Assembly (NCBI GenBank): GCA_015493425.1
Contig: WGDG01000210.1
Span: 1 to 9,680, forward strand
DNA: 9,680 nucleotides
Source: Sulfurovum sp.
GTDB lineage: Bacteria > Campylobacterota > Campylobacteria > Campylobacterales > Sulfurovaceae
Direction: 5' to 3'
Shown: in pieces, positions 1-6,647 of the stretch
How the letters are laid out: every line of letters begins with the position of its first letter
Numbering within the stretch: the stretch's first letter is position 1
Made by a program: the position numbers and the translations under genes
The notes under the pieces: model-generated
What the model was told of the DNA's origin: nothing
Databases searched by the model: none
What the model saw: only the letters and a program-made list of their open reading frames with translations

Positions 1-434
1 ATGTACGTATTGCCTTTGACGGGGATGCTGTCCTCTTCTCGGATGAATCGGAAAAAATTTACAAAAAGCATGGTCTTGAAGCCTTTTTGGCACATGAAAA
101 GAAAAATGCCAAAAAGCCGCTTCCCAAAGGTCCCTTTGCCAGACTTCTCAAAGTTATTTCCCAGATTCAGAAGCGCTTTCCTATGGAGAAGGCACCCATC
201 AAAACAGCCCTCATTACAGCCCGTAACTTTTCAACCTTTGAGCGTGTCATACGCACCTTTGATGCCTGGGGTGTGCGGGTGGATGAAGCTTTTTTCCTGG
301 GAGGTGTAGAGAAACGCCGAGTTGTGAAAGCCTTTAAAGCCGACATCTTTTTTGATGATCAGGATGTTCATCTTGACAGAACGTCAAAATCGACACCATC
401 AGCAAAAGTACCATATATTAAAAAGAAAAAATAA
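1..434 (+). CDS. 5'-nucleotidase (cytosolic 5'-nucleotidase 1A-like), 3' part only
   Basis: The reading frame is open from base 3 to a TAA at 432-434; the 5' part lies outside the window, so only 143 C-terminal residues are seen. They carry a HAD-type phosphatase core. The motif I-like FDGDAV (visible residues 5-10) has the two aspartates used for phosphoryl transfer. ITARN (71-75) supplies the motif II threonine, followed by GGVEKRRVV with the motif III lysine (about 104) and FFDDQ (116-120) as the motif IV acidic pair. This arrangement fits the bacterial 5-nucleotidase family related to eukaryotic cytosolic 5'-nucleotidase 1A, which dephosphorylates nucleoside monophosphates in the cytoplasm. 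The family assignment is from recall of the motif pattern. The last residues are lysine-rich (KKKK). An internal ATG at 87 is not the start, because motif I lies upstream of it. Nothing links it functionally to its neighbours, and the next gene has its own promoter. Confidence 0.8.
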   Translation, partial: VRIAFDGDAVLFSDESEKIYKKHGLEAFLAHEKKNAKKPLPKGPFARLLKVISQIQKRFPMEKAPIKTALITARNFSTFERVIRTFDAWGVRVDEAFFLGGVEKRRVVKAFKADIFFDDQDVHLDRTSKSTPSAKVPYIKKKK

Positions 435-454
435 TATTTTATCATTAATTATAG

Positions 455-465
455 TGTGTTATAAT
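455..465 (+). promoter_or_regulatory. Promoter −10 region for the SpoIIAA-like gene
   Basis: A perfect TATAAT lies at 460-465, preceded by TGTGT, in an AT-rich gap between the 5'-nucleotidase stop and the next start. No −35 box is visible 17 bp upstream (TTTTAT at 437-442), which is usual for the housekeeping sigma factor of Campylobacterota. Transcription would start near 472, giving a leader of about 37 nt. The same 11-mer, TGTGTTATAAT, occurs again at 2347-2357. Confidence 0.6.
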
Positions 466-508
466 AGCTTGACGACAACAATCACAACATACTATTAAAG
501 GGGTATTT

Positions 509-874
509 ATGCTTAGTATTACACTCGATAAAGAGGAAGCCATTGTCACACTGGAGCCCGATGGGCCATTGAAAGAGGAAGATTTTGAAACAGCGGTAAA
601 GGTGATCGATCCGTTTATTGCTGAACACGGGAAACTTTCCGGGCTGATTATTGCAGCTGAAAGTTTCCCTGGCTGGGACGACTTCTCTGCATTGGCAGAA
701 CATTTGAAGTTTATTAAAAATCACCATAAAAAAGTGAAAAAGCTTGCATTCGTGACCGATTCGCCTATAGGAATATTTGCAGAGAAGATAGGTTCACATT
801 TTGTTGCTGCAGAAGTGAAAGAGTTTCCCTACGCTCAAAGAAAAGAGGCGCGGGAGTGGATATTGACGAAATAG
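509..874 (+). CDS. SpoIIAA-like (STAS-fold) protein
   Basis: This is a 121-residue soluble protein with no signal peptide or membrane segment. The pattern resembles the SpoIIAA-like family (Pfam PF11964): a β-rich N terminus (MLSITLDKEEAIVTLEPDGPL), an acidic helix (about 24-40), the strand GLIIAAESFPGW (45-56), a helix with a basic KNHHKKVKK stretch (70-78), the strand LAFVTDSP (79-86) and a final helix with EAREWI near the C terminus. Members adopt a STAS/SpoIIAA fold and are mostly of unknown role; the anti-sigma-antagonist phosphosite logic of true SpoIIAA is not evident here. The ATG has a strong ribosome site, AAAGGGG (497-503), five bases upstream. The gene is probably monocistronic: it has its own promoter and converges, 4 bp away, on the opposite-strand HicA-like gene. 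The family call is by pattern only. Confidence 0.7.
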   Translation: MLSITLDKEEAIVTLEPDGPLKEEDFETAVKVIDPFIAEHGKLSGLIIAAESFPGWDDFSALAEHLKFIKNHHKKVKKLAFVTDSPIGIFAEKIGSHFVAAEVKEFPYAQRKEAREWILTK

Positions 875-878
875 ATGC

Positions 879-1142
879 TTACTCGACAGTGTCAGGCGTA
901 AGGCCGACCTCTTCAAGCCAGTGGCGCAGCATCACTACTTCGTCTTTGGTCAGGTGGTCTCCATGCGGAAGCGGTAGAACGAACTCACTCTCTTTGTAAA
1001 AGAGTTTTGCTTTATGTTTTTTTGTCTGTTCTACAGTAACACCGTAATGCTCCAGTGCCGCAATCAGTTTCTTTACGTCTATGTTGGTAGAAATAGGATG
1101 CTCGAATACTTTTTCGATTTTCGCTTTATGTCTGTGGCTCAT
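879..1142 (-). CDS. Small HicA-like (dsRBD-fold) protein without a HicB partner
   Basis: An 87-residue basic protein beginning MSHRHKAKIEKVFEHPIS. Its layout recalls the HicA/YcfA family: a helix KKLIAALEHYGV (24-35), a central basic strand pair with a histidine (TKKHKAKLFYK, 40-50; His43 is the candidate equivalent of the catalytic HicA histidine), a PLPHGDH turn (57-63) and a C-terminal helix DEVVMLRHWLEEVGL (67-81). HicA toxins are mRNA-cleaving enzymes with a double-stranded-RNA-binding fold. This version has an N-terminal 'HRHKAKIEKVFEHPIS' extension, seen in a HicA-annotated group whose members often stand alone. Neither neighbour is a HicB: tgt lies 73 bp upstream on the same strand and the SpoIIAA-like gene converges on the other side. 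A ribosome site AAAAGGA (minus strand, 1149-1155) lies 6 nt before the ATG. Toxin activity is inference; a housekeeping RNA-binding role is equally possible. Confidence 0.6.
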   Translation of the reverse strand: MSHRHKAKIEKVFEHPISTNIDVKKLIAALEHYGVTVEQTKKHKAKLFYKESEFVLPLPHGDHLTKDEVVMLRHWLEEVGLTPDTVE

Positions 1143-1170
1143 GGTCTATCCTTTTGAATTATTTTGTGAA

Positions 1171-1176
1171 ATCATA
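1171..1176 (-). promoter_or_regulatory. Possible −10 box for the HicA-like gene
   Basis: On the minus strand TATGAT occurs in the context CGATATGATTTC, about 29 nt before the start codon, inside the 73-bp gap after tgt. It is one mismatch from TATAAT, and its surroundings resemble the tgt −10 (CGATATAATCGC). It would give a leader of roughly 20 nt. No −35 is seen, and read-through from tgt is an alternative. Confidence 0.35.
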
Positions 1177-1215
1177 TCGTACTTTTGTTTGAAGTCATGT
1201 AACCTGGGTTGCATT

Positions 1216-2346
1216 TCAGGGAGTTGTAGTGCCGCGTTTGGCATAAAATGCCTCTCTGAATGCTTCAAATCTCTCCTGTAAAATGGCTTCTCTCATCTGT
1301 TTCATCAGGTCAAGATAATAATAGAGGTTGTGGATGGTCGCAAGGCGGAAATAGGTGATTTCCCTGGCTCGGAAGAGGTGGCGCAGGTAGGCGCGTGAGT
1401 AGGTGCGGCAGACCATACAGTCGCATTCGGGGTCAATGGGCTCGACATCGGTAGTGTAGCATGCCTTTTTGATGTTGACTTTGCCAAAAGAGGTAAAGAG
1501 CGTTCCATTACGAGCATTGCGTGTAGGCATGACACAGTCGAACATATCCACCCCGCGGTAGACATTTTCTACCAGATCTTCCGGGGTGCCTACACCCATA
1601 AGATAGCGCGGCTTCTCTTTGGGCATGAAAGGGGTGGTCCATGCAACCGTCTCGTACATATCTTTGTTCGATTCACCCACGCTCAGCCCACCGATGGCAA
1701 AGCCGTCAAAGTCAAGGGCGCACAGCTCTCTGGCAGACTTCTCTCTGAAGGCTTTGTCTGTACCGCCTTGGATGATGGCAAAGATGTTTTGATCAACCCC
1801 GATACCTTCTTTTTGTTTGGCACGGAAGTAGTCGATACTCTCTTGTGCCCAGCGTGTTGTACGGTCGATACTGGCAGCAATGCGCTCCTGTGTGGCAGGC
1901 AGGGCGACAAGATCATCAAGGATCATCATAATGTCCGAGCCGAGATTGTGCTGGATGTCAATGACCTTGGTAGGGGTAAAGTAGTGTCTGGAGCCGTCAA
2001 GGTGGCTTTGGAAGGTGATGCCTCCCTCATCGATCTTGACATTGTCTGACAGTGAAAAGGCCTGAAACCCGCCGCTGTCTGTCAAAAAACTTTTTGGGAA
2101 CTTGGTAAAGCCGTGCAGTTTTCCCATTTTGGCGACAACGTCGTCACCGGGACGAATATACATATGGTAGGTGTTGGCAAGAATAATCTCGGGTTTGAGA
2201 AAGCTTTGCAGGTCTGTAGCATCGAGTGCCTTGACCGCACCGACCGTACCAACGGGCATGAAAACGGGTGTCTGAATGGTAGAATGGGCTGTTTTGATGG
2301 TGCAGGCTCTGGCGTTTCCGTCGGTTTTATCTATCTGAAATTGCAT
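1216..2346 (-). CDS. tgt: Queuine/preQ1 tRNA-ribosyltransferase (tRNA-guanine transglycosylase)
   Basis: Tgt swaps guanine 34 of tRNAs for Asp, Asn, His and Tyr for the queuosine precursor preQ1. The protein is 376 residues, the normal bacterial length. The signature TDSGGFQ (89-95) contains the active-site Asp90. RGVDMFDCVMPTRNARNG (264-281) holds the nucleophile Asp267 and the substrate loop. ECDCMVC plus TIHN supply the zinc ligands Cys308, Cys310, Cys313 and His339. GIIQG-like IIQGG (191-195) and the glycine pair AIGGLSVGE (217-225) of the base pocket are also intact. The start is the ATG at 2344-2346 (MQFQIDKTDG), matching the E. coli start MKFELDTTDG. An in-frame ATG 7 codons upstream (2365-2367) would put the ribosome site GGAAGGAAA inside the gene and leave almost no leader after the predicted promoter. 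It is divergent from the TrkA-C gene. Confidence 0.97.
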   Translation of the reverse strand: MQFQIDKTDGNARACTIKTAHSTIQTPVFMPVGTVGAVKALDATDLQSFLKPEIILANTYHMYIRPGDDVVAKMGKLHGFTKFPKSFLTDSGGFQAFSLSDNVKIDEGGITFQSHLDGSRHYFTPTKVIDIQHNLGSDIMMILDDLVALPATQERIAASIDRTTRWAQESIDYFRAKQKEGIGVDQNIFAIIQGGTDKAFREKSARELCALDFDGFAIGGLSVGESNKDMYETVAWTTPFMPKEKPRYLMGVGTPEDLVENVYRGVDMFDCVMPTRNARNGTLFTSFGKVNIKKACYTTDVEPIDPECDCMVCRTYSRAYLRHLFRAREITYFRLATIHNLYYYLDLMKQMREAILQERFEAFREAFYAKRGTTTP

Positions 2347-2357
2347 TGTGTTATAAT
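2347..2357 (+). promoter_or_regulatory. Promoter −10 region for the TrkA-C-domain gene
   Basis: A perfect TATAAT at 2352-2357, in the 11-mer TGTGTTATAAT, faces right. Transcription would start near 2364 and give a leader of about 37 nt to the ATG at 2401. The box lies between the tgt start codon and its ribosome site, read on the other strand. No −35 is visible. Confidence 0.5.
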
Positions 2358-2378
2358 TTCCTTCCATATGAGTACGCG

Positions 2379-2384
2379 ATTATA
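2379..2384 (-). promoter_or_regulatory. Promoter −10 box for tgt
   Basis: The minus strand reads CGATATAATCGC here, a perfect TATAAT. Initiation near 2372 would leave a leader of about 26 nt that includes the GGAAGGAAA ribosome site (2357-2365) before the ATG at 2346. This position supports the shorter tgt start. It faces the rightward −10 at 2352-2357 with only about 21 bp between the boxes. Confidence 0.5.
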
Positions 2385-2400
2385 TCGAATTAGGGCATAA

Positions 2401-3834
2401 ATGAAGAACATACTGATACTTGCCGACGGCAGCATCGCAAGACATTTTATTGAGTGGATCGGACGCAAACGTGTATCGGAAAACCACTATTACGTTACCT
2501 GTTTCCATGAAAATTCTACACCGGAAAAAATGGCTAAGAACATTACGCTAATCAAAGCGGATCCTACCAGTTATGCCCGGATCAGGCATATTATGTCTGA
2601 AACAATGTTTGTGCAGGTATTTATTATCGTTCAGGCACATGAAGATGCATACTATGTCTTGAAAAATGTTCGGCTTGTCGATGACAAGATCCGTATTGTG
2701 CTGGTCAATCCGTGGGATGATGGAGAGATTGGGAAAGATGACAAAAACGTCACTGTACTGAATGTAGATGAACTGATAGCAGCGCATCTCTATGACCATT
2801 TGCCCAATGTACCGGTCGTTGCCCAGAATGTCGGACTTGGCAAAGGAGAAATCATGGAGGTACTTGTTCCTTTCGGGAGTACCTTTGCCTTTCGTCATGT
2901 CGGTTCGATTTTGCAGCGTAAGTGGAAAATTGCTGCGATCTACCGTAAAGAGAAGCAGATACTCCCCACCAATGCAACAACCATCCTCCCAAACGATACG
3001 CTGCTTATTGTAGGGAAACCGCTTGTACTTGACGGTGTCTATAAAACGATCAACAAGCGTATCGGGCTTTTCCCAGAACCGTTTGGGAAAGCGCTTTATT
3101 TGCTGCTTGATCTTCGGTTTGACAGAGAAGTTGCGCTGTTGTATCTTGAAGAGAGTCTCTATATGCTTGAAAAGCTTGAAAATCGCAAACTTTTTGTGCG
3201 TATTCTCCATCCCAATGACTTTGATCTTATTGAAAAAATAAAGTCGTATGAGAATGAACATGTCAACGTTTCCGTCTGCTATGATAACAGCAGTGTCGAA
3301 CACCTTATTGAGTACGATATTCAGGAACAAGATGTCGGGCTTGTACTTGTCAGCCGTGAAAGCTTCCTCTCCGGTATGATGCAGCAGACGCTTTATTTAC
3401 TGAAAAAAGTAGTCTATCTCTTTGGTCAACAACGTCTTTACAACATTAAAAGAAGTGTGGTGCTGATGGAGAATGAACAGAAGATGGAATCGATCTCTTC
3501 GACAGCTTTTGATGTATCGGAATCTTTGGGGCTGGAACTCTCTCTGTGTGATTTTGATCCGGAGGGCGAGTTTGAAAGCAAGCATATTATTATTGAACAC
3601 TACGAAACGCTCGCACACATCTTCTCTATGGAAATAAAGATAGAGCAGAAAGTCTCCAACCCTGTCAGAGAACTTGCCCATATGGACAACATTCTTCAAA
3701 TTGCTCCTTTTGAAAAGAATATGCACGGCACGTCACTTTGGAAACTGGTCTCTACGCATATCAAGGACTTTCTATTGACGAGTAACAAGCATCCGAAACT
3801 GCTCGTACCGTATGCTACAGATGAAGAGCATTAG
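2401..3834 (+). CDS. Cytosolic TrkA-C (RCK_C) domain protein, COG3400-like
   Basis: A 477-residue protein with no membrane segment. The N-terminal ~130 residues look like a TrkA_N-type Rossmann domain (ILILADGSIARHFI, then alternating strands and helices, VFIIVQAHEDAY at 73-84, IRIVLVNPW at 97-105). An RCK_C/TrkA_C-like module follows at about 147-207 (strong MEVLVPFGSTFAFRHVGSI, then KIAAIYRK, then LLIVGKP). The remaining 270 residues include a second α/β region (about 228-360) and a tail of unknown fold. The usual GxGxxG nucleotide loop is replaced by ADGSIA, so NAD binding is doubtful. TrkA/RCK domains regulate K+ transport; here no transporter is attached. I recall HP0282 in the same place in H. 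pylori. The in-frame codon before the ATG is TAA, so 2401 is the furthest upstream start; a weak AGGG (2392-2395) lies 5 nt before it. Role: probably ion-linked regulation, not proven. Confidence 0.75.
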   Translation: MKNILILADGSIARHFIEWIGRKRVSENHYYVTCFHENSTPEKMAKNITLIKADPTSYARIRHIMSETMFVQVFIIVQAHEDAYYVLKNVRLVDDKIRIVLVNPWDDGEIGKDDKNVTVLNVDELIAAHLYDHLPNVPVVAQNVGLGKGEIMEVLVPFGSTFAFRHVGSILQRKWKIAAIYRKEKQILPTNATTILPNDTLLIVGKPLVLDGVYKTINKRIGLFPEPFGKALYLLLDLRFDREVALLYLEESLYMLEKLENRKLFVRILHPNDFDLIEKIKSYENEHVNVSVCYDNSSVEHLIEYDIQEQDVGLVLVSRESFLSGMMQQTLYLLKKVVYLFGQQRLYNIKRSVVLMENEQKMESISSTAFDVSESLGLELSLCDFDPEGEFESKHIIIEHYETLAHIFSMEIKIEQKVSNPVRELAHMDNILQIAPFEKNMHGTSLWKLVSTHIKDFLLTSNKHPKLLVPYATDEEH

Positions 3835-3876
3835 GGCTGTTGTGATCGGCACCCCGGGATTTAAGTGCATATAAGA

Positions 3877-3882
3877 TAAAAT
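3877..3882 (+). promoter_or_regulatory. Possible −10 box for the aroB operon
   Basis: TAAAAT lies in the AT-rich end of the 81-bp gap between the TrkA-C gene and aroB. It would give a start near 3889 and a leader of about 27 nt. TATAAG at 3870-3875 is an alternative box. The gap shows no convincing terminator, so read-through from the upstream gene is also possible. Confidence 0.35.
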
Positions 3883-3902
3883 AAAGCAAATTATTATCGA
3901 GC

Positions 3903-3906
3903 AAGG
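3903..3906 (+). promoter_or_regulatory. Ribosome site that decides the aroB start
   Basis: AAGG stands 9 nt before the ATG at 3916. It directly abuts the in-frame TTG at 3907, leaving no spacer. The ATG is therefore the better start, although the frame is open three codons further upstream. Confidence 0.5.
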
Positions 3907-3915
3907 TTGACACAT

Positions 3916-4968
3916 ATGATCGTCCCTATTGAACTTCTCCCTCCCAAGCCTGTCAAATACGACATTACCATCGATGCCCTTCCAAAACTCTCTTTTGATA
4001 CCAAAGTAGTCGTGGTTACCAATCCGACCGTGGCCGGATTTCATCTTGATACTCTGCTTCAAAATCTTGAAGCAAAAGCGTTGCATGTGGTGACGGTTCC
4101 TGACGGTGAACAGTACAAAACACTGCAGACTGTTGAGCAGATTCTTGATGAGTGCTTTGAACATAAACTGGACAGAAAGTCGCTGCTTATTGCCTTTGGC
4201 GGCGGTGTTATTGGCGATATGACGGGGTTTACTGCAAGCCTCTATCAGCGCGGGATCGATTTTATTCAAATTCCTACAACGCTGCTCAGTCAGGTAGATG
4301 CAAGTGTGGGCGGCAAGACCGGTGTGAACAACAAGTACGGCAAAAACCTGATAGGGGCATTCTATCAGCCCAAAGCGGTCTATATTGACCCGGCTTTTCT
4401 TGAAACCCTGCCCAAAAGAGAGTTTGCCGCAGGTGTAGCCGAGATCGTCAAAATGGCAGTGATGTTTGACAGAGAATACTTTGACTTCCTCAAAACGGCA
4501 GACCTGCGTGATGAAGCACAGCTTAAAGAAGCAATCAGACGCAGTGTGGAACTCAAGGCGTGGGTAGTCAACCAGGATGAAAAAGAGGCAGGTATCCGTG
4601 CCGTGCTCAACTACGGACATACTTTCGGACATGTTGTAGAGAATGAAACAGACTATACCACCTACCTGCACGGTGAAGCGGTTGCCATTGGAATGGTCAT
4701 GGCAAATGCACTGGCAGTCGAGCTGGGGCTGATGGAGCCGCAAGAGGCGCAGGAGGTGAAAGCAGTACTTGAAAAGTATGCGCTTCCAACCGATTATGTC
4801 ATTGAAGACATCGACGATTTTTATGAGCATTTTTTTCTCGACAAAAAGAGTGCGAACAACAGTATCAAGTTTATTCTTCCGGAAGGTATTGGTAACCATA
4901 AAATTGTTAAAGACCTCGATGAAACAGCAGTCAAGCGTGTGTTGGCGCAGTTTGGAGCAAGCCGATGA
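3916..4968 (+). CDS. aroB: 3-dehydroquinate synthase
   Basis: AroB converts DAHP to 3-dehydroquinate, the second step of the shikimate pathway leading to aromatic amino acids, folate and quinones. The protein is 350 residues from the ATG at 3916, typical for the family. The NAD-binding part has PDGEQYKT (62-69) and GGGVIGDMTGF (95-105). IPTTLLSQVDASVGGKTGVN (119-138) is the nucleotide/substrate loop with the conserved lysine 134. The metal ligands are Glu176 (GVAEIVK), His235 (NYGHTFGH) and His252 (LHGEAV). All core catalytic residues are present, so the enzyme should be active. A TTG three codons upstream is open but has no spacer to the ribosome site. Its stop overlaps the next gene's start by ATGA (4965-4968), making it the first gene of a tightly packed five-gene unit. 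Confidence 0.97.
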   Translation: MIVPIELLPPKPVKYDITIDALPKLSFDTKVVVVTNPTVAGFHLDTLLQNLEAKALHVVTVPDGEQYKTLQTVEQILDECFEHKLDRKSLLIAFGGGVIGDMTGFTASLYQRGIDFIQIPTTLLSQVDASVGGKTGVNNKYGKNLIGAFYQPKAVYIDPAFLETLPKREFAAGVAEIVKMAVMFDREYFDFLKTADLRDEAQLKEAIRRSVELKAWVVNQDEKEAGIRAVLNYGHTFGHVVENETDYTTYLHGEAVAIGMVMANALAVELGLMEPQEAQEVKAVLEKYALPTDYVIEDIDDFYEHFFLDKKSANNSIKFILPEGIGNHKIVKDLDETAVKRVLAQFGASR

Positions 4969-6647
4969 TCTTTCGCTCCCTGCGTATACTGCTATTGCTT
5001 GCAGGAATGGGGATGTCTGTAGCATTTGCTACAGGAGAGAACCGTGCAGGTGAGAACGTAACGACACCCGTCACACAAAATCCGGATCAAAGTATCAAAA
5101 AACATGTCGAGACACTCTCGCAGCTGATCAGTGAGAAAGACAATCTGGATATCCAGCTTAAAGAGAACAATATCTGGTCGAAGATCTACAGTAACTACCA
5201 TGTATACAAAGAACTCAAAAAGCAGGAAACGGTACTTGACAAAAAAATTGATGAACTGGAAAAACTTTCTCATCGGCGTTTGCTCAATAAGCAGCAGCGT
5301 GAGATACTGAAAGAACTTCGCAACAAAAAGAAAATCCTGCTTGGCAAACTGCAGCTGCTCAAAGAGTATGAACAAGATCCGTTCAAAAAATTTCTTACAC
5401 CGCCCCCGGTAGGCGATATTCCTACTGTACAGAATCCGCTTGCGATCATTTCGGCGCTCTCTTTTATAGAGAAGCTCAAAAATGATGCCAAGGAGTACAA
5501 TGACCGTTATCTTTCCATTCAGCAGGTAATGCAGGAACTCAAAGAGAAAGAGCGGATTTTGCACTCGCTTATCGAAGCCAGGCCGGACAGTCTAAAATAT
5601 CGGAAAGAGCTTCACGATACAATTGATCAGATCAACACCTTTACCCCGGTGGTGGAGATCTTTAAAACAACGCAGAATGTTTATACCAAAAAGCTTGATG
5701 AGATCATGCTCAATCTGCGTGCGGATATTAAAAAAGAGGTGGAAAAAGCCACAACAATCGGTATTATAATCCTTGTTTTCCTGATCATTATTTTCTTCAT
5801 CAAATATCTGGTACGCCGCTATATGTCGGACAATGAACGTTTTTATACGATCAACAAGGCACTTAACTTCACTTTCATTACACTGCTGGTACTTGTGCTG
5901 CTCTTTGCCTATATTGAGAATGTCAGCTACCTCGTTACCATTTTGGGGTTCGCCTCTGCGGGTATCGCTATTGCAATGAAAGACTGGTTCATGTCTATTT
6001 TGGGCTGGTTTGTCATCATCATTGGCGGTGCAATTCATGTAGGGGATCGTGTAAAGTTTGTGCGTAACGGTATGGAGTATGTGGGTGATGTTGTCGATAT
6101 TTCACTACTGCGTATGACCATTCAGGAGGACATCACGCTGACCACCTACATGCATAACCGAAGGGCGGGGCGTATTATCTTTGTACCGAACAACTACGTT
6201 TTTACCGACATGATCGCCAACTATTCGCATGCGGGGCTTAAAACGGTTTGGGACGGTATTGACTTTACCATTACGTTTGACTCCAATGTAAGCAAGGCAA
6301 GTGCCATTGCAAAAGAAGTGACAAAAAAGTACTCCAAGGGGTATACCGACATCACCCGGAAACAGCTTAACAAACTGCGCAGCCAGTACAGCATGAAGAA
6401 CACCAATGTCGAGCCGCGTATCTACAGCTTCATTGAACCCTATGGGATCAAGATATCTGCCTGGTACCATACCAACGCCTATGCGACCCTGACCCTTCGC
6501 AGTACCATTTCCATGGAGATCATCGAACGTATCCAGGCAGAAAACGATATCTTCCTTGCATATCCTACACAGTCTATTTATATCGACAAGGATGTGCGTA
6601 AGCCGGCTGTGCCGCAGCCGACACTATTTGACGGAGAGCAGGCATGA
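4965..6647 (+). CDS. MscS-family mechanosensitive ion channel with large periplasmic coiled-coil domain
   Basis: A 560-residue membrane protein that likely opens under membrane tension to release osmolytes after osmotic downshock. A signal peptide (1-22, ending SVAFA) precedes about 240 charged residues with Lys/Glu-rich coiled-coil stretches (about 45-135 and 165-260), placed in the periplasm. Transmembrane helices follow at about 264-282 and 301-318. The pore-lining TM3 (about 322-357) shows the MscS pattern of small residues (GFASAGIAIAMKDW). The β-domain has HVGDRVKF (358-365), GDVVDISLLRMT (374-385) and FVPNNYVFTDMIANYSH (406-422), the family signature. Between RMT and IIFVPN there are about 11 more residues than in E. 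coli MscS (QEDITLTTYMHNRRAGR). A cytoplasmic α/β end (430-545) follows. GGAG (4954-4957) lies 7 nt before the ATG, which overlaps the aroB stop. H. pylori HP0284 is the likely counterpart, from memory. Confidence 0.9.
   Translation: MIFRSLRILLLLAGMGMSVAFATGENRAGENVTTPVTQNPDQSIKKHVETLSQLISEKDNLDIQLKENNIWSKIYSNYHVYKELKKQETVLDKKIDELEKLSHRRLLNKQQREILKELRNKKKILLGKLQLLKEYEQDPFKKFLTPPPVGDIPTVQNPLAIISALSFIEKLKNDAKEYNDRYLSIQQVMQELKEKERILHSLIEARPDSLKYRKELHDTIDQINTFTPVVEIFKTTQNVYTKKLDEIMLNLRADIKKEVEKATTIGIIILVFLIIIFFIKYLVRRYMSDNERFYTINKALNFTFITLLVLVLLFAYIENVSYLVTILGFASAGIAIAMKDWFMSILGWFVIIIGGAIHVGDRVKFVRNGMEYVGDVVDISLLRMTIQEDITLTTYMHNRRAGRIIFVPNNYVFTDMIANYSHAGLKTVWDGIDFTITFDSNVSKASAIAKEVTKKYSKGYTDITRKQLNKLRSQYSMKNTNVEPRIYSFIEPYGIKISAWYHTNAYATLTLRSTISMEIIERIQAENDIFLAYPTQSIYIDKDVRKPAVPQPTLFDGEQA

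Noticed and set aside
1..309. Frame-1 open reading frame starting at base 1
   Set aside because: The frame starting at base 3 carries the HAD phosphatase motifs. This one gives a Ser/Arg/Pro-rich translation without motifs.
427..440. Small AT-only inverted repeat (AAAAT…ATTTT) at the end of the 5'-nucleotidase gene
   Set aside because: No G-C pairs and a 3-nt loop; too weak to act as an intrinsic terminator.
875..900. GACAGTGTC near the convergent gene ends as a shared terminator
   Set aside because: The stem is only 4 bp with a single-base loop, and there is no T-run on either strand.
2347..2367. Upstream ATG at 2365-2367 as the tgt start
   Set aside because: It would place the best ribosome site inside the coding region and leave about 5 nt of leader after the predicted promoter. 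Family alignment starts at MQFQIDKTDG.
2548..3330. A 260-codon minus-strand open frame opposite the TrkA-C gene
   Set aside because: Antisense shadow: no ribosome site or domain pattern, and the forward frame gives a coherent protein.
3851..3860. CCCGGG palindrome between the TrkA-C gene and aroB
   Set aside because: A 6-bp self-complementary site with no loop and no T-run; not a terminator or operator that I can support.
3772..5025. A 417-codon open frame on the minus strand opposite aroB
   Set aside because: It lies opposite aroB, whose catalytic motifs are all intact. The translation is rich in Cys, His and Phe and shows no family pattern, as expected for an antisense shadow of a gene with biased codons.
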